A DNA stretch of 64,000 nt, taken from Pseudomonas vancouverensis (GTDB taxonomy: Bacteria; Pseudomonadota; Gammaproteobacteria; Pseudomonadales; Pseudomonadaceae). Made by a program: the position numbers and the translations under genes. The notes beneath the pieces are model-generated. The model saw only the letters and a program-made list of their open reading frames with translations. It did no database searches and had not been told where the DNA came from. Shown in pieces: positions 1 through 8,498 of this stretch (position 1 is the stretch's first letter; every line of letters starts with the position of its first letter). The DNA is taken from assembly GCF_004348895.1 (NCBI RefSeq), contig NZ_RRZK01000032.1:372001-436000 (forward strand). Reading direction: 5' to 3'.

Positions 1-223
1 TGACCTGGATTTCATAACGACCTTCCGTTTGACTGGTGGCCAGATAGTCCTCTACGGTGAATTCAAGAAAGCCCTGAGTGACGCCGATAAGCATGTCAGG
101 CAAGGTAACCGCGTCAGCAAGGGCAGGGCTGCCAGTGTTGAACAGGCAAACAGCCGCCATCACGCCGAGGAGTTTGCGGCAGGGTGCGGTCAGGCGTCGG
201 AAAAATGTCGGTTCTGTGTTCAT
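1..223 (-). CDS. flgA: Flagellar P-ring assembly chaperone FlgA (N-terminal part, runs off the window)
   Basis: Only the first 74 codons are present; the gene continues beyond base 1. The translation starts MNTEPTFFRRL, has a basic N-terminus and a hydrophobic stretch ending in SPALADA, which fits a Sec signal peptide with cleavage near residue 37. FlgA is a periplasmic chaperone that helps FlgI subunits form the P ring of the flagellar basal body. It is divergent from cheV, the usual Pseudomonas arrangement flgA | cheV-cheR-flgB. The family call rests on this context plus the signal peptide, because the conserved SAF domain lies outside the window. Confidence 0.8.
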   Translation of the reverse strand, partial: MNTEPTFFRRLTAPCRKLLGVMAAVCLFNTGSPALADAVTLPDMLIGVTQGFLEFTVEDYLATSQTEGRYEIQV

Positions 224-229
224 AACAGA

Positions 230-255
230 TAAAAAAGCAAGCGCCGTGCCGTTTA
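230..255 (+). promoter_or_regulatory. Candidate FliA (sigma-28) promoter for cheV-cheR
   Basis: TAAA at 230-233 and GCCGTTTA at 248-255 resemble the flagellar sigma-28 elements TAAA and GCCGATAA. The gap is 14 bases rather than the ideal 15, and two bases of the -10 element differ. The site lies 50 bases upstream of cheV. As recalled, cheVR is in the late FliA-dependent class in P. aeruginosa, which supports the reading. It is a weak match. Confidence 0.35.
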
Positions 256-306
256 GCGTTAAAGGCGCGTCGCAACAACACTTGGCGTTGGTGTAGGAGT
301 CTGGGC

Positions 307-1239
307 ATGGCTGGTGTAATGGATTCGGTGAACCAGCGCACGCAACTGGTGGGGCAAAATCGCCTTGAGCTGTTGTTGTTCCGTCTCGACGGCCAGCAGC
401 TGTATGGGATCAACGTGTTCAAGGTGCGGGAGGTGCTGCAATGCCCCCAACTGACGCTGATGCCCAAATCCAGTCCTGTGGTGTGCGGTGTGGCGAATAT
501 TCGGGGGGCGACCATTCCGATCCTTGATCTGGCAATGGCGACCGGTTCCGGGGCGTTGAAAGATCAAAGCAACCCGTTCGTAATCATTACGGAGTACAAC
601 ACCAAGACCCAGGGCTTCCTGGTCCGCTCGGTGGAGCGCATCGTCAACATGAACTGGGAAGAGATCCACCCGCCACCCAAGGGCACCGGGCGCGATCACT
701 ACCTGACGGCGGTGACGCGGGTCGATAACCAGTTGGTCGAAATCATCGACGTCGAAAAAGTGCTGGCTGAGGTGGCGCCGACATCGGATGCGATCTCCGT
801 GGGTGTGGTGGACGTGGAAACCCAGCACAAGGCGTTGTCGCTGCGCGTACTGACCGTCGACGACTCATCGGTGGCGCGCAAGCAGGTCACGCGTTGCCTG
901 CAAACGGTCGGCGTCGAAGTGGTGGCGTTGAACGATGGCCGGCAAGCGCTGGATTACCTGCGCAAACTGGTCGATGAGGGCAAGAAGCCGGAAGAAGAGT
1001 TCCTGATGATGATTTCCGACATCGAGATGCCGGAAATGGACGGATACACTCTGACGGCCGAGATCCGCAATGACCCGCGCATGCAAAAACTGCATATCAT
1101 CCTGCACACTTCGTTGTCGGGGGTTTTCAATCAGGCGATGGTCAAGAAAGTCGGTGCCGATGACTTCCTGGCCAAATTCCGTCCTGATGACCTGGCATCC
1201 CGGGTAGTCGACCGGATCAAAGCAGCAGACATCAGCTAG
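307..1239 (+). CDS. cheV: Chemotaxis coupling protein CheV (CheW domain fused to a receiver)
   Basis: A 310-residue cytoplasmic protein. Residues about 15-155 form a CheW-like coupling domain that links chemoreceptors to the CheA kinase. Residues about 178-305 form a receiver domain with the acidic pair D185/D186 and the likely phosphorylated D238 in SDIEMPEMDG. Phosphorylation of CheV is thought to tune receptor-kinase coupling during adaptation. The ATG follows a GGAG-type ribosome site. cheR follows 46 bases downstream and is probably co-transcribed. Length and domain order are normal for the family. Confidence 0.95.
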   Translation: MAGVMDSVNQRTQLVGQNRLELLLFRLDGQQLYGINVFKVREVLQCPQLTLMPKSSPVVCGVANIRGATIPILDLAMATGSGALKDQSNPFVIITEYNTKTQGFLVRSVERIVNMNWEEIHPPPKGTGRDHYLTAVTRVDNQLVEIIDVEKVLAEVAPTSDAISVGVVDVETQHKALSLRVLTVDDSSVARKQVTRCLQTVGVEVVALNDGRQALDYLRKLVDEGKKPEEEFLMMISDIEMPEMDGYTLTAEIRNDPRMQKLHIILHTSLSGVFNQAMVKKVGADDFLAKFRPDDLASRVVDRIKAADIS

Positions 1240-1285
1240 GGGCGCGTTGCCCCTGGCGGTTCACACGATTTAAGAGGCAGCATCA

Positions 1286-2113
1286 TTGTCTACGGGTAAT
1301 TTGGATTTCGAACAGTTCCGGGTCTTCCTGGAAAAAGCCTGTGGCATTTTGCTCGGTGAAAACAAGCAGTACCTGGTCTCCAGCCGTCTCAACAAGCTGA
1401 TGGAACAGCAAGGGATCAAGTCGTTGGGCGAGTTGGTCCAGCGCATGCAGACCCAGCCACGCAGCGGGCTGCGCGAACAGGTGGTCGATGCCATGACGAC
1501 CAACGAAACCCTGTGGTTTCGTGACACCTACCCGTTTGAAGTGCTGAAGAACAAGGTGCTGCCTGAGGCGATCAAGGCCAGTCCTGGCCAGCGTTTGCGC
1601 ATCTGGTCGGCGGCCTGTTCGTCGGGTCAGGAACCGTATTCGCTGTCGATGTCCATCGACGAATTCGAGCGGGTCAATATGGGCCAATTGAAGATGGGCG
1701 CGCAGATTGTCGCCACCGACCTGTCGAGCACCATGCTGACCAACTGCAAGTCCGGCGAGTACGACAGCCTGGCCATCGGTCGTGGCCTGTCGCCCGAGCG
1801 CCTGCAGCGTTACTTCGATCCGAAGGGGCCGGGACGCTGGGCGATCAAGGCGCCGATCAAGAATCGCGTGGAGTTTCGCTCGTTCAACCTGCTGGACAGC
1901 TATGCCAGCCTCGGCAAGTTCGACATCGTGTTCTGCCGCAACGTTTTGATCTACTTTTCCGCCGAGGTGAAGAAAGACATCCTGTTGCGCATCCACAGCA
2001 CCCTGAAGCCGGGAGGTTATTTGTTCCTCGGTGCTTCCGAAGCGCTGAACGGATTGCCGGACCATTACCAGATGGTTCAATGCAGCCCGGGGATCATTTA
2101 CCAGGCGAAGTGA
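1286..2113 (+). CDS. cheR: Chemoreceptor glutamate methyltransferase CheR
   Basis: A 275-residue methyltransferase that moves a methyl group from S-adenosylmethionine to glutamates of chemoreceptors. Visible signatures are TTNETLWFRD (71-80), the SAM-binding motif ACSSGQEPYS (110-119) and NVLIYF in the catalytic half. The start is TTG at 1286; it is preceded by AGAGG at a sensible distance and begins with the family-typical MSTGNLDFEQF. It lies between cheV and the flgB operon, from which it is separated by a terminator. Confidence 0.95.
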   Translation: MSTGNLDFEQFRVFLEKACGILLGENKQYLVSSRLNKLMEQQGIKSLGELVQRMQTQPRSGLREQVVDAMTTNETLWFRDTYPFEVLKNKVLPEAIKASPGQRLRIWSAACSSGQEPYSLSMSIDEFERVNMGQLKMGAQIVATDLSSTMLTNCKSGEYDSLAIGRGLSPERLQRYFDPKGPGRWAIKAPIKNRVEFRSFNLLDSYASLGKFDIVFCRNVLIYFSAEVKKDILLRIHSTLKPGGYLFLGASEALNGLPDHYQMVQCSPGIIYQAK

Positions 2114-2130
2114 TGTTGCCGCTGTCATCG

Positions 2131-2168
2131 AAAACGGGAGTCCTCAGGGGTTCCCGTTTTTTTTTGTG
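2131..2168 (+). terminator. Rho-independent terminator after cheR
   Basis: An AAAACGGGA arm pairs with TCCCGTTTT and is followed by a run of T. It begins 18 bases after the cheR stop and separates cheVR from the flgBCDE transcription unit. Confidence 0.85.
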
Positions 2169-2336
2169 CCTGGGTATTTTCTTGCCGGCACTGCTCCCTC
2201 CAACCGTTACGGTGATGATCTCAAGCGTGGTGGCAAGCGGCAGAAAAGCGGCAGGCGGCGGAAAACCGTTGCCGCTTTTCTGGCATTGCCGCCTTGCCAT
2301 GGCCGGCAAAGCCCCGGTTTACGGGCTTATTTGAAT

Positions 2337-2352
2337 TGGCATGGGGCTTGCT
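2337..2352 (+). promoter_or_regulatory. Sigma-54 (RpoN) promoter for flgBCDE
   Basis: TGGCATGGGGCTTGCT matches the -24/-12 consensus TGGCACG-N4-TTGCT with exactly 10 bases between the GG and GC dinucleotides. It lies 45 bases upstream of the flgB start. Class II/III flagellar operons in Pseudomonas use RpoN with FleQ or FleR, which fits this position. Confidence 0.88.
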
Positions 2353-2396
2353 ATGGTCCTGCTACGAAAAATCAGGTCACCCGAAGGTTTCCCGAC

Positions 2397-2804
2397 ATGA
2401 GCATCAGCTTCGATAAAGCGCTCGGTATTCACGAAAAAGCCCTGGGCTTCCGCGCCCAGCGTGCCGAAGTCCTGGCCAACAACATCGCCAACGCCGATAC
2501 CCCGAACTACAAGGCTCGGGATCTGGACTTTTCCAAAGTGCTCGAAGCGCAGAGCCAGAAAAACAACAACGGCACCATCGCCCTGAACATGACCAACAGC
2601 CGGCACATCGAGGCTGAAGGCATGAGCAGTGGTGACGAGTCGCTGCTGTATCGCACGCCGATGCAACCGTCGATCGACCAGAACACCGTGGACGCTCAGC
2701 TGGAACAGTCGAACTACGCGGAAAACGCGGTCGGCTTCCAGGCCAGCTTCACCCTGCTCAACAGCAAATTCAAAGGGCTGGTATCGGCCCTGCGTGGAGA
2801 GTAA
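2397..2804 (+). CDS. flgB: Flagellar proximal rod protein FlgB
   Basis: A 135-residue rod subunit of the flagellar basal body, secreted by the flagellar type III apparatus without a cleaved signal. It has the N-terminal rod signature NNIANADTPNYKARDLDF and ends in a helical C-terminus typical of axial proteins. The ATG at 2397 (MSISFDKALG) is chosen because it gives family length and lies downstream of the sigma-54 promoter; the frame is open further upstream. flgC starts 3 bases after the stop. Confidence 0.95.
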   Translation: MSISFDKALGIHEKALGFRAQRAEVLANNIANADTPNYKARDLDFSKVLEAQSQKNNNGTIALNMTNSRHIEAEGMSSGDESLLYRTPMQPSIDQNTVDAQLEQSNYAENAVGFQASFTLLNSKFKGLVSALRGE

Positions 2805-2807
2805 GTC

Positions 2808-3251
2808 ATGTCCCTGTCCAGTGTTTTCAACATTGCCGGTAGCGGCATGAGTGCCCAGACCACTCGCCTGAACACCGTGGCTTCGAACATCGCCAACGCC
2901 GAGACCGTTTCGTCGAGCATCGACCAGACCTACCGCGCGCGCCACCCGGTGTTCGCCACCATGTTCCAGGGCGGGCAGAGCGGCGGCAGCGATTCGCTGT
3001 TCCAGAACCAGGATGCAGCCGGTCAAGGCGTGCAGGTACTGGGCGTGGTCGAAGACCAGAGCAACCTGGAAGCGCGCTACGAGCCAAACCATCCAGCGGC
3101 CGATGCCAAGGGTTATGTCTACTACCCGAACGTCAACGTGGTGGAAGAAATGGCCGACATGATTTCCGCGAGCCGTTCGTTCCAGACCAACGCCGAAATG
3201 ATGAATACCGCCAAAACCATGATGCAGAAAGTCCTGACCCTCGGTCAGTGA
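2808..3251 (+). CDS. flgC: Flagellar proximal rod protein FlgC
   Basis: A 147-residue rod protein that assembles with FlgB, FlgF and FlgG. The N-terminus has TTRLNTVASNIANAET, the axial-protein signature. The C-terminus (MMNTAKTMMQKVLTLGQ) is the conserved amphipathic helix that packs in the rod. It lies 3 bases after flgB and 15 bases before flgD, so the genes are one operon. Confidence 0.95.
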   Translation: MSLSSVFNIAGSGMSAQTTRLNTVASNIANAETVSSSIDQTYRARHPVFATMFQGGQSGGSDSLFQNQDAAGQGVQVLGVVEDQSNLEARYEPNHPAADAKGYVYYPNVNVVEEMADMISASRSFQTNAEMMNTAKTMMQKVLTLGQ

Positions 3252-3266
3252 TAAGGGGCGACTCAG

Positions 3267-3989
3267 ATGAGTGTTACCGATTCCACAGGCGGTTTGAGCC
3301 TCAACGACATCCTGGCCAACTCCTCGGTCAAGACCACCACGACCACTGACGGTCTGGCTTCGGCTGCCGGCAAGTCCACCGGCAACCAGGCCCTGGGCAA
3401 GGATGCGTTCCTGCAGTTGCTGGTCACCCAGCTGAAAAACCAGAACCCGCTGGAGCCTCAGGACAACGGCGCCTTCGTCGCACAGCTGGCACAGTTCAGT
3501 AGCCTGGAAGGCATTACCACGCTTAACGACACCGTTAGCGGCCTGGCCAGCAACTACAACTCGTCCCAGGCCTTGCAAGCGTCGTCGTTGGTGGGCCGCT
3601 CGGTCATCGCGCCGGGCAGCAAGGCTGTGGTCGATACCAGCAAGAGTCTCAGCGGTAGTGTGGTGGTTCCTTCTTCGGTGGCCGGTGTCACCTTGAAAAT
3701 CACCGATGCGGACGGCAAGGCCGTGCGCACCATCGACCTGGGTTCGCAGTCGGCGGGCAACGCCAGCTTCATCTGGGACGGCAAGAACGATGCGGGTGAA
3801 GTGGCGCCTGCGGGCACTTACACCTTCGGCGCGACCAGCACCATCGACAGTCAGTCGGTGGCACTGATCACCAACCTGCCGGCCACCGTCAACAGCGTGA
3901 CCATCAGCCAGACCGGCGGTGAGTTGATGCTCAATCTCGCCGGGCTGGGCAGTGTTGCCCTGTCCAAAGTACAAACCATTGGTATGTAG
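3267..3989 (+). CDS. flgD: Flagellar hook-capping protein FlgD
   Basis: A 240-residue scaffold that caps the growing hook and is discarded afterwards. The conserved N-terminal segment DAFLQLLVTQLKNQNPLEPQ (about 45-65) is the FlgD hallmark. The rest forms a tudor/Ig-like pair with the motif WDGKNDAGEVAPAGTYTF, typical of FlgD. Length is normal. It is the third gene of flgBCDE and is followed closely by the hook gene it serves. Confidence 0.95.
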   Translation: MSVTDSTGGLSLNDILANSSVKTTTTTDGLASAAGKSTGNQALGKDAFLQLLVTQLKNQNPLEPQDNGAFVAQLAQFSSLEGITTLNDTVSGLASNYNSSQALQASSLVGRSVIAPGSKAVVDTSKSLSGSVVVPSSVAGVTLKITDADGKAVRTIDLGSQSAGNASFIWDGKNDAGEVAPAGTYTFGATSTIDSQSVALITNLPATVNSVTISQTGGELMLNLAGLGSVALSKVQTIGM

Positions 3990-4020
3990 AGCCGACTAAC
4001 ACGGCATAAAGGAGTGGATG

Positions 4021-5373
4021 ATGTCTTTCAATATCGGCCTTAGCGGTCTCTATGCAGCCAACAAACAACTGGACGTAACTGGCAACAACATCGCCAACGT
4101 CGGCACCACTGGTTTCAAATCGTCTCGTGCAGAATTCGAAGACGTGTACTCGGCGACTCGCCTGGGCACTGGCAGCAAGACCGTCGGTAACGGCGTGCGT
4201 CTGGCCAACGTTTCCCAACAGTTCACCCAGGGTGACATCAGCAACACCGGCAACGTGCTGGACATGGGCATCAACGGTTCGGGCTTCTTCGTCCTGAACA
4301 ACAACGGCTCGCTGTCTTACACCCGTGCCGGTACGTTCAAGGTCGACAAGGATGGCTACGTCACCAACACCGACGGCACCTCGCGCCTGCAAGGCTACGG
4401 CGTGGATGCCAGCGGCAAGATCGTCAACGGTGTATTGACCGACCTGCGCATCGACACCTCGAACCTGGCACCGAAGTCGACCACCAATGTCTCGTCGACC
4501 ATCAACCTGAACTCGACCGCTGATGTGATTGACCAGACCGTGGCGGCCAACAAGTTCGATCCGACCAAATCGGCGACCTTCACCAAGCAGTTCAGTACCC
4601 CGATCTACGATACTCAGGGCAACCAGCACACCATGGACCAGTACATGGTCAAGACCGGTCCCAACACCTGGGATACCTACACCTTGATCGATGGTCGCAA
4701 CCCTGACGGTACTCCAGTCAGTGGTACGGGTGCAGTGGATCCGGTCCCGTCGACCATGACGTTCGATTCTTCCGGCAAGCTGCTGCAGGTGAGCACACCT
4801 GTGCCGCCGACCGTACCGCCTACCGTGCCGACGCCTGCACCGGTCATCAGCAGTGACCTGAAGATCACCAACTGGACACCTGGCTCGGTCAGCAATGGTG
4901 TGTGGACGCCTAACGGTGCCTCCGCCGATCCGTCCGGTGTGACCATTGCCATGGCCAACACCACTCAGTTCAACGCTGATACTGCGCGTTCGATTCCTTC
5001 GCAGAACGGCTACGCCACTGGCCAGATCACCAACCTGACCATTGATGGTACCGGTGTCCTGCTGGCCAACTTCAGCAACAACCAGACCAAGCCGATCGGT
5101 CAGATCTCGCTGGCCAGCTTCACCAACGAACAAGGCTTGCAGCCAGTCGGTGGCACCAGCTGGAAAGAAACCTACGCGTCGGGCATCCCGGGCTACGATG
5201 CGCCGCAAACCGGCACCCTGGGTTCGATCGCTTCCAACTCCCTGGAAGAGTCCAACGTCAATCTGACCAACGAACTGGTCGACCTGATCAAGGCGCAGAG
5301 CAACTATCAGGCGAACGCCAAGACCATTTCTACCCAGAGCACCATCATGCAGACCATCATTCAGATGACTTGA
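4021..5373 (+). CDS. flgE: Flagellar hook protein FlgE
   Basis: A 450-residue hook subunit. The N-terminal axial segment reads MSFNIGLSGLYAANKQLDVT and the C-terminus ends with the conserved helix containing QSNYQANAKTISTQSTIMQ. Two ATG codons are adjacent (4018 and 4021); the second sits 6 bases after AAGGAG and gives the standard MSFNIGL start. An insert near residue 260 is rich in Pro-Thr (VPPTVPPTVPTPAP), a variable surface loop. The gene is followed by a strong terminator and then by nrdA on the other strand, not by flgF. Confidence 0.95.
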   Translation: MSFNIGLSGLYAANKQLDVTGNNIANVGTTGFKSSRAEFEDVYSATRLGTGSKTVGNGVRLANVSQQFTQGDISNTGNVLDMGINGSGFFVLNNNGSLSYTRAGTFKVDKDGYVTNTDGTSRLQGYGVDASGKIVNGVLTDLRIDTSNLAPKSTTNVSSTINLNSTADVIDQTVAANKFDPTKSATFTKQFSTPIYDTQGNQHTMDQYMVKTGPNTWDTYTLIDGRNPDGTPVSGTGAVDPVPSTMTFDSSGKLLQVSTPVPPTVPPTVPTPAPVISSDLKITNWTPGSVSNGVWTPNGASADPSGVTIAMANTTQFNADTARSIPSQNGYATGQITNLTIDGTGVLLANFSNNQTKPIGQISLASFTNEQGLQPVGGTSWKETYASGIPGYDAPQTGTLGSIASNSLEESNVNLTNELVDLIKAQSNYQANAKTISTQSTIMQTIIQMT

Positions 5374-5391
5374 TGCTGGACCGCGCTGCAT

Positions 5392-5422
5392 AAAAAGCCC
5401 CTCGAGAGAGGGGCTTTTTTTT
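5392..5422 (+). terminator. Rho-independent terminator of flgBCDE
   Basis: An AAAAGCCCCTC arm, GAGA loop and GAGGGGCTTTT arm are followed by more T residues. It starts about 18 bases after the flgE stop. Confidence 0.92.
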
Positions 5423-5439
5423 GGGCCGGCGGCGACCTG

Positions 5440-5465
5440 TAGGGGCGAGCCTGCTCGCGAAGAAC
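5440..5465. repeat. Single REP element, diverged
   Basis: TGTAGGGGCGAGCCTGCTCGCGA carries the REP core seen repeatedly in this window, with substitutions. It lies between the convergent flgE and nrdA terminators. Confidence 0.7.
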
Positions 5466-5550
5466 CTGAAATCACTGCGGGGTATCAGGCATCCAGCGTT
5501 ATCGTTGAAGACCATCGCCAGCGAGCTAGCGCCTACAGACAGGCAAAAGA

Positions 5551-5585
5551 AAACCCCCGGCAGGCTGAGGGCCTGTCGGGGGTTC
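5551..5585 (-). terminator. Rho-independent terminator of nrdA
   Basis: AACCCCCGGCAGGC and GCCTGTCGGGGGTT form a long stem (one mismatch). On the minus strand the stem is followed by a T-rich tract. It starts about 20 bases after the nrdA stop. Confidence 0.88.
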
Positions 5586-5603
5586 TTGTGTTACCGGTTC
5601 AGC

Positions 5604-8498
5604 TTATTGGCAAGCTTCGCAATCCGGCTCGTCGATGGCGCAAGCCTTCGGCACTGGAGCAGGACCGGCTGGAGCTGCCAGGACCGAATCGTCACCGTGG
5701 TTGCCGCCGCTGGAAACAGCGTTCAGCTTGCCGGTGTTGATGGTCGACTTCTCGGTGCTGGTCGCGGCCAGGGCACGGAGGTAGTAGGTGGTTTTCAGAC
5801 CACGGTACCAGGCCATGCGGTAGGTCACGTCGAGTTTCTTGCCCGATGCGCCGGCGATGTACAGGTTCAGCGATTGAGCCTGGTCGATCCACTTCTGACG
5901 ACGGCTGGCGGCGTCGACGATCCACTTGGTGTCCACTTCGAACGCAGTCGCGTAGAGCTCTTTGAGTTCTTGCGGGATGCGCTCGATCTGCTGCACGGAA
6001 CCGTCGTAGTACTTCAGGTCGTTGATCATGACCGAGTCCCACAGGCCGCGAGCTTTCAGGTCGCGAACCAGGTACGGGTTGATCACGGTGAATTCGCCCG
6101 ACAGGTTCGATTTCACATACAGGTTCTGGTAGGTCGGTTCGATCGACTGCGATACGCCGGTGATGTTGGCGATGGTTGCGGTCGGTGCGATGGCCATGAT
6201 GTTGGAGTTACGAATGCCTTTCTGCACACGGGCGCGAACCGGTGCCCAGTCCAGGGTTTCGTTCAGGTCAACGTCGATGTACTTCTGGCCACGGGCTTCG
6301 ATCAGGATCTGTTGCGAATCCAGCGGCAGGATGCCTTTGGACCATAGCGAACCCTGGAAGGTGTCGTAGGCGCCACGCTCATCGGCCAGGTCGCAGGATG
6401 CCTGGATCGCGTAGTAGCTGACCGCTTCCATCGACTTGTCGGCGAACTCGACGGCAGCGTCGGAGCCGTAAGGGATGTGCTGCAGGTACAGCGCGTCCTG
6501 GAAGCCCATGATGCCCAGACCAACCGGACGGTGCTTGAAGTTGGAGTTCTTCGCTTGCGGCACCGAGTAGTAGTTGATGTCGATCACGTTGTCGAGCATG
6601 CGCACGGCAGTGTTCACGGTGCGTTGCAGCTTGGCGGTATCCAGCTTGCCGTCGACGATGTGGTTCGGCAGGTTGATCGAGCCCAGGTTGCAAACGGCGA
6701 TCTCGTCCTTGTTGGTGTTCAAGGTGATCTCGGTGCACAGGTTCGAGCTGTGGACCACGCCAACGTGCTGCTGCGGGCTGCGCAGGTTGCACGGGTCCTT
6801 GAAGGTCAGCCATGGGTGGCCGGTTTCAAACAGCATGGACAGCATCTTGCGCCACAGGTCTTTGGCCTGGATGGTCTTGAACAACTTGACCTTGCCCGGG
6901 TACTCGGTCAGGGCTTCGTAGTACTCGTAACGCTCTTCGAAGGCCTTGCCGGTCAGGTCGTGCAGGTCCGGTACTTCGGATGGCGAGAACAGGGTCCACT
7001 TGCCGTCATCGAAGACACGCTTCATGAACAGGTCAGGGATCCAGTTGGCGGTGTTCATGTCGTGGGTACGACGACGGTCATCACCGGTGTTCTTACGGAG
7101 TTCGATGAACTCCTCGATGTCCATGTGCCAGGTTTCCAGGTAGGCACACACAGCGCCTTTGCGCTTGCCACCCTGGTTGACGGCTACGGCGGTGTCGTTC
7201 ACCACTTTCAGGAACGGCACAACGCCTTGCGACTTGCCGTTGGTGCCCTTGATGTACGAACCCAATGCACGAACCGGGGTCCAGTCGTTGCCCAGGCCGC
7301 CAGCGAATTTCGACAGCATGGCGTTGTCGTGGATCGCGTGGTAGATGCCCGACAGGTCATCCGGTACGGTGGTCAGGTAGCAGCTCGACAGCTGTGGACG
7401 CAGGGTGCCGGCGTTGAACAGGGTCGGGGTCGAAGCCATGTAGTCGAACGAGGACAGCAGGTTGTAGAACTCGATCGCGCGGTCTTCTTTCTGCTTCTCT
7501 TCGATCGCCAGGCCCATGGCCACGCGCATGAAGAAGATCTGCGGCAGTTCGAAGCGTACGCCGTCCTTGTGGATGAAGTAGCGGTCGTACAGGGTTTGCA
7601 GGCCCAGGTAGGTGAATTGCTGGTCGCGCTCGTGGTTGATCGCCTTGCCCAGTTTTTCCAGGTCAAAGGTGGCCAGCACAGGGTTCAGTAGTTCGAACTC
7701 GATACCTTTGGCGATGTAGGCCGGCAGGGCCTTGGCGTACAGGTCGGCCATCTCGTGGTGAGTGGCGCTTTCGGCCACACCGAGGAAGCCCAGGCCTTCG
7801 GCACGCAGGGTGTCCATCAGCAGGCGTGCGGTCACGAACGAGTAGTTCGGCTCGCGTTCAACCAGGGTACGGGCGGTCATCACCAGGGCGGTGTTGACGT
7901 CGCTCAGGGCCACGCCGTCGTACAGGTTCTTCAGGGTTTCGCGCTGGATCAGGTCGCCGTCGACTTCTTCCAGGCCTTCGCACGCTTCGCTGACGATGGT
8001 GTTCAGGCGGCCCATGTCCAGCGGCGCCAGGCTGCCGTCGGCACGGGTGATGCGGATCGAAGGGTGGGCGTTGACCGCTTCTTCGGCTGGCGCACGCACG
8101 GCACGTTCCTTGGAGCGCGCGTCACGGTAGATCACGTAGTCGCGGGCGACTTTCTGCTCGCCGGCACGCATCAGGGCCAGTTCAACCTGGTCCTGGATTT
8201 CTTCGATGTGGATGGTGCCGCCCGATGGCATGCGGCGCTTGAAGGTCGCGGTGACCTGCTCGGTCAGGCGGGCCACGGTGTCATGGATTCGCGACGAGGC
8301 AGCAGCGGTGCCGCCTTCAACTGCGAGGAACGCTTTGGTGATGGCGACGGTGATCTTGTCATCGGTGTAAGGAACGACAGTGCCGTTACGCTTGATCACT
8401 CGCAGTTGGCCCGGCGCGGTGGCGGACAGATCCGAATTCGAATCAGCGGCCTGCGGCAAGGTGCCCTGCGGGTTCTCGCGAGTTGTGTCGGTTTGCAT
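5604..8498 (-). CDS. nrdA: Ribonucleoside-diphosphate reductase class Ia, alpha subunit
   Basis: A 964-residue catalytic subunit that reduces ribonucleoside diphosphates to deoxy forms with the radical-bearing NrdB. Two regions resemble ATP-cone allosteric domains, starting at LRVIKRNGTVVPYTDD and IRITRADGSLAPLDMG. Catalytic signatures include SSCYLTTVPDD and SSNLCTEITLNT. The C-terminus ends CAIDEPDCEACQ, carrying the mobile redox cysteines. The ATG at 8498 is chosen because GGAG lies 9 bases before it; a start 6 codons earlier would swallow that site. No nrdB follows: the next gene downstream is flgE, convergent. NrdR boxes and a DnaA box lie upstream. Confidence 0.96.
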   Translation of the reverse strand: MQTDTTRENPQGTLPQAADSNSDLSATAPGQLRVIKRNGTVVPYTDDKITVAITKAFLAVEGGTAAASSRIHDTVARLTEQVTATFKRRMPSGGTIHIEEIQDQVELALMRAGEQKVARDYVIYRDARSKERAVRAPAEEAVNAHPSIRITRADGSLAPLDMGRLNTIVSEACEGLEEVDGDLIQRETLKNLYDGVALSDVNTALVMTARTLVEREPNYSFVTARLLMDTLRAEGLGFLGVAESATHHEMADLYAKALPAYIAKGIEFELLNPVLATFDLEKLGKAINHERDQQFTYLGLQTLYDRYFIHKDGVRFELPQIFFMRVAMGLAIEEKQKEDRAIEFYNLLSSFDYMASTPTLFNAGTLRPQLSSCYLTTVPDDLSGIYHAIHDNAMLSKFAGGLGNDWTPVRALGSYIKGTNGKSQGVVPFLKVVNDTAVAVNQGGKRKGAVCAYLETWHMDIEEFIELRKNTGDDRRRTHDMNTANWIPDLFMKRVFDDGKWTLFSPSEVPDLHDLTGKAFEERYEYYEALTEYPGKVKLFKTIQAKDLWRKMLSMLFETGHPWLTFKDPCNLRSPQQHVGVVHSSNLCTEITLNTNKDEIAVCNLGSINLPNHIVDGKLDTAKLQRTVNTAVRMLDNVIDINYYSVPQAKNSNFKHRPVGLGIMGFQDALYLQHIPYGSDAAVEFADKSMEAVSYYAIQASCDLADERGAYDTFQGSLWSKGILPLDSQQILIEARGQKYIDVDLNETLDWAPVRARVQKGIRNSNIMAIAPTATIANITGVSQSIEPTYQNLYVKSNLSGEFTVINPYLVRDLKARGLWDSVMINDLKYYDGSVQQIERIPQELKELYATAFEVDTKWIVDAASRRQKWIDQAQSLNLYIAGASGKKLDVTYRMAWYRGLKTTYYLRALAATSTEKSTINTGKLNAVSSGGNHGDDSVLAAPAGPAPVPKACAIDEPDCEACQ

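Noticed and set aside
2319..5475. Long open frames antisense to flgB-flgE (up to about 550 codons)
   Set aside because: They mirror the third-base GC bias of the real flagellar genes, have His/Arg/Gln-rich low-complexity translations, and no ribosome sites or family motifs.
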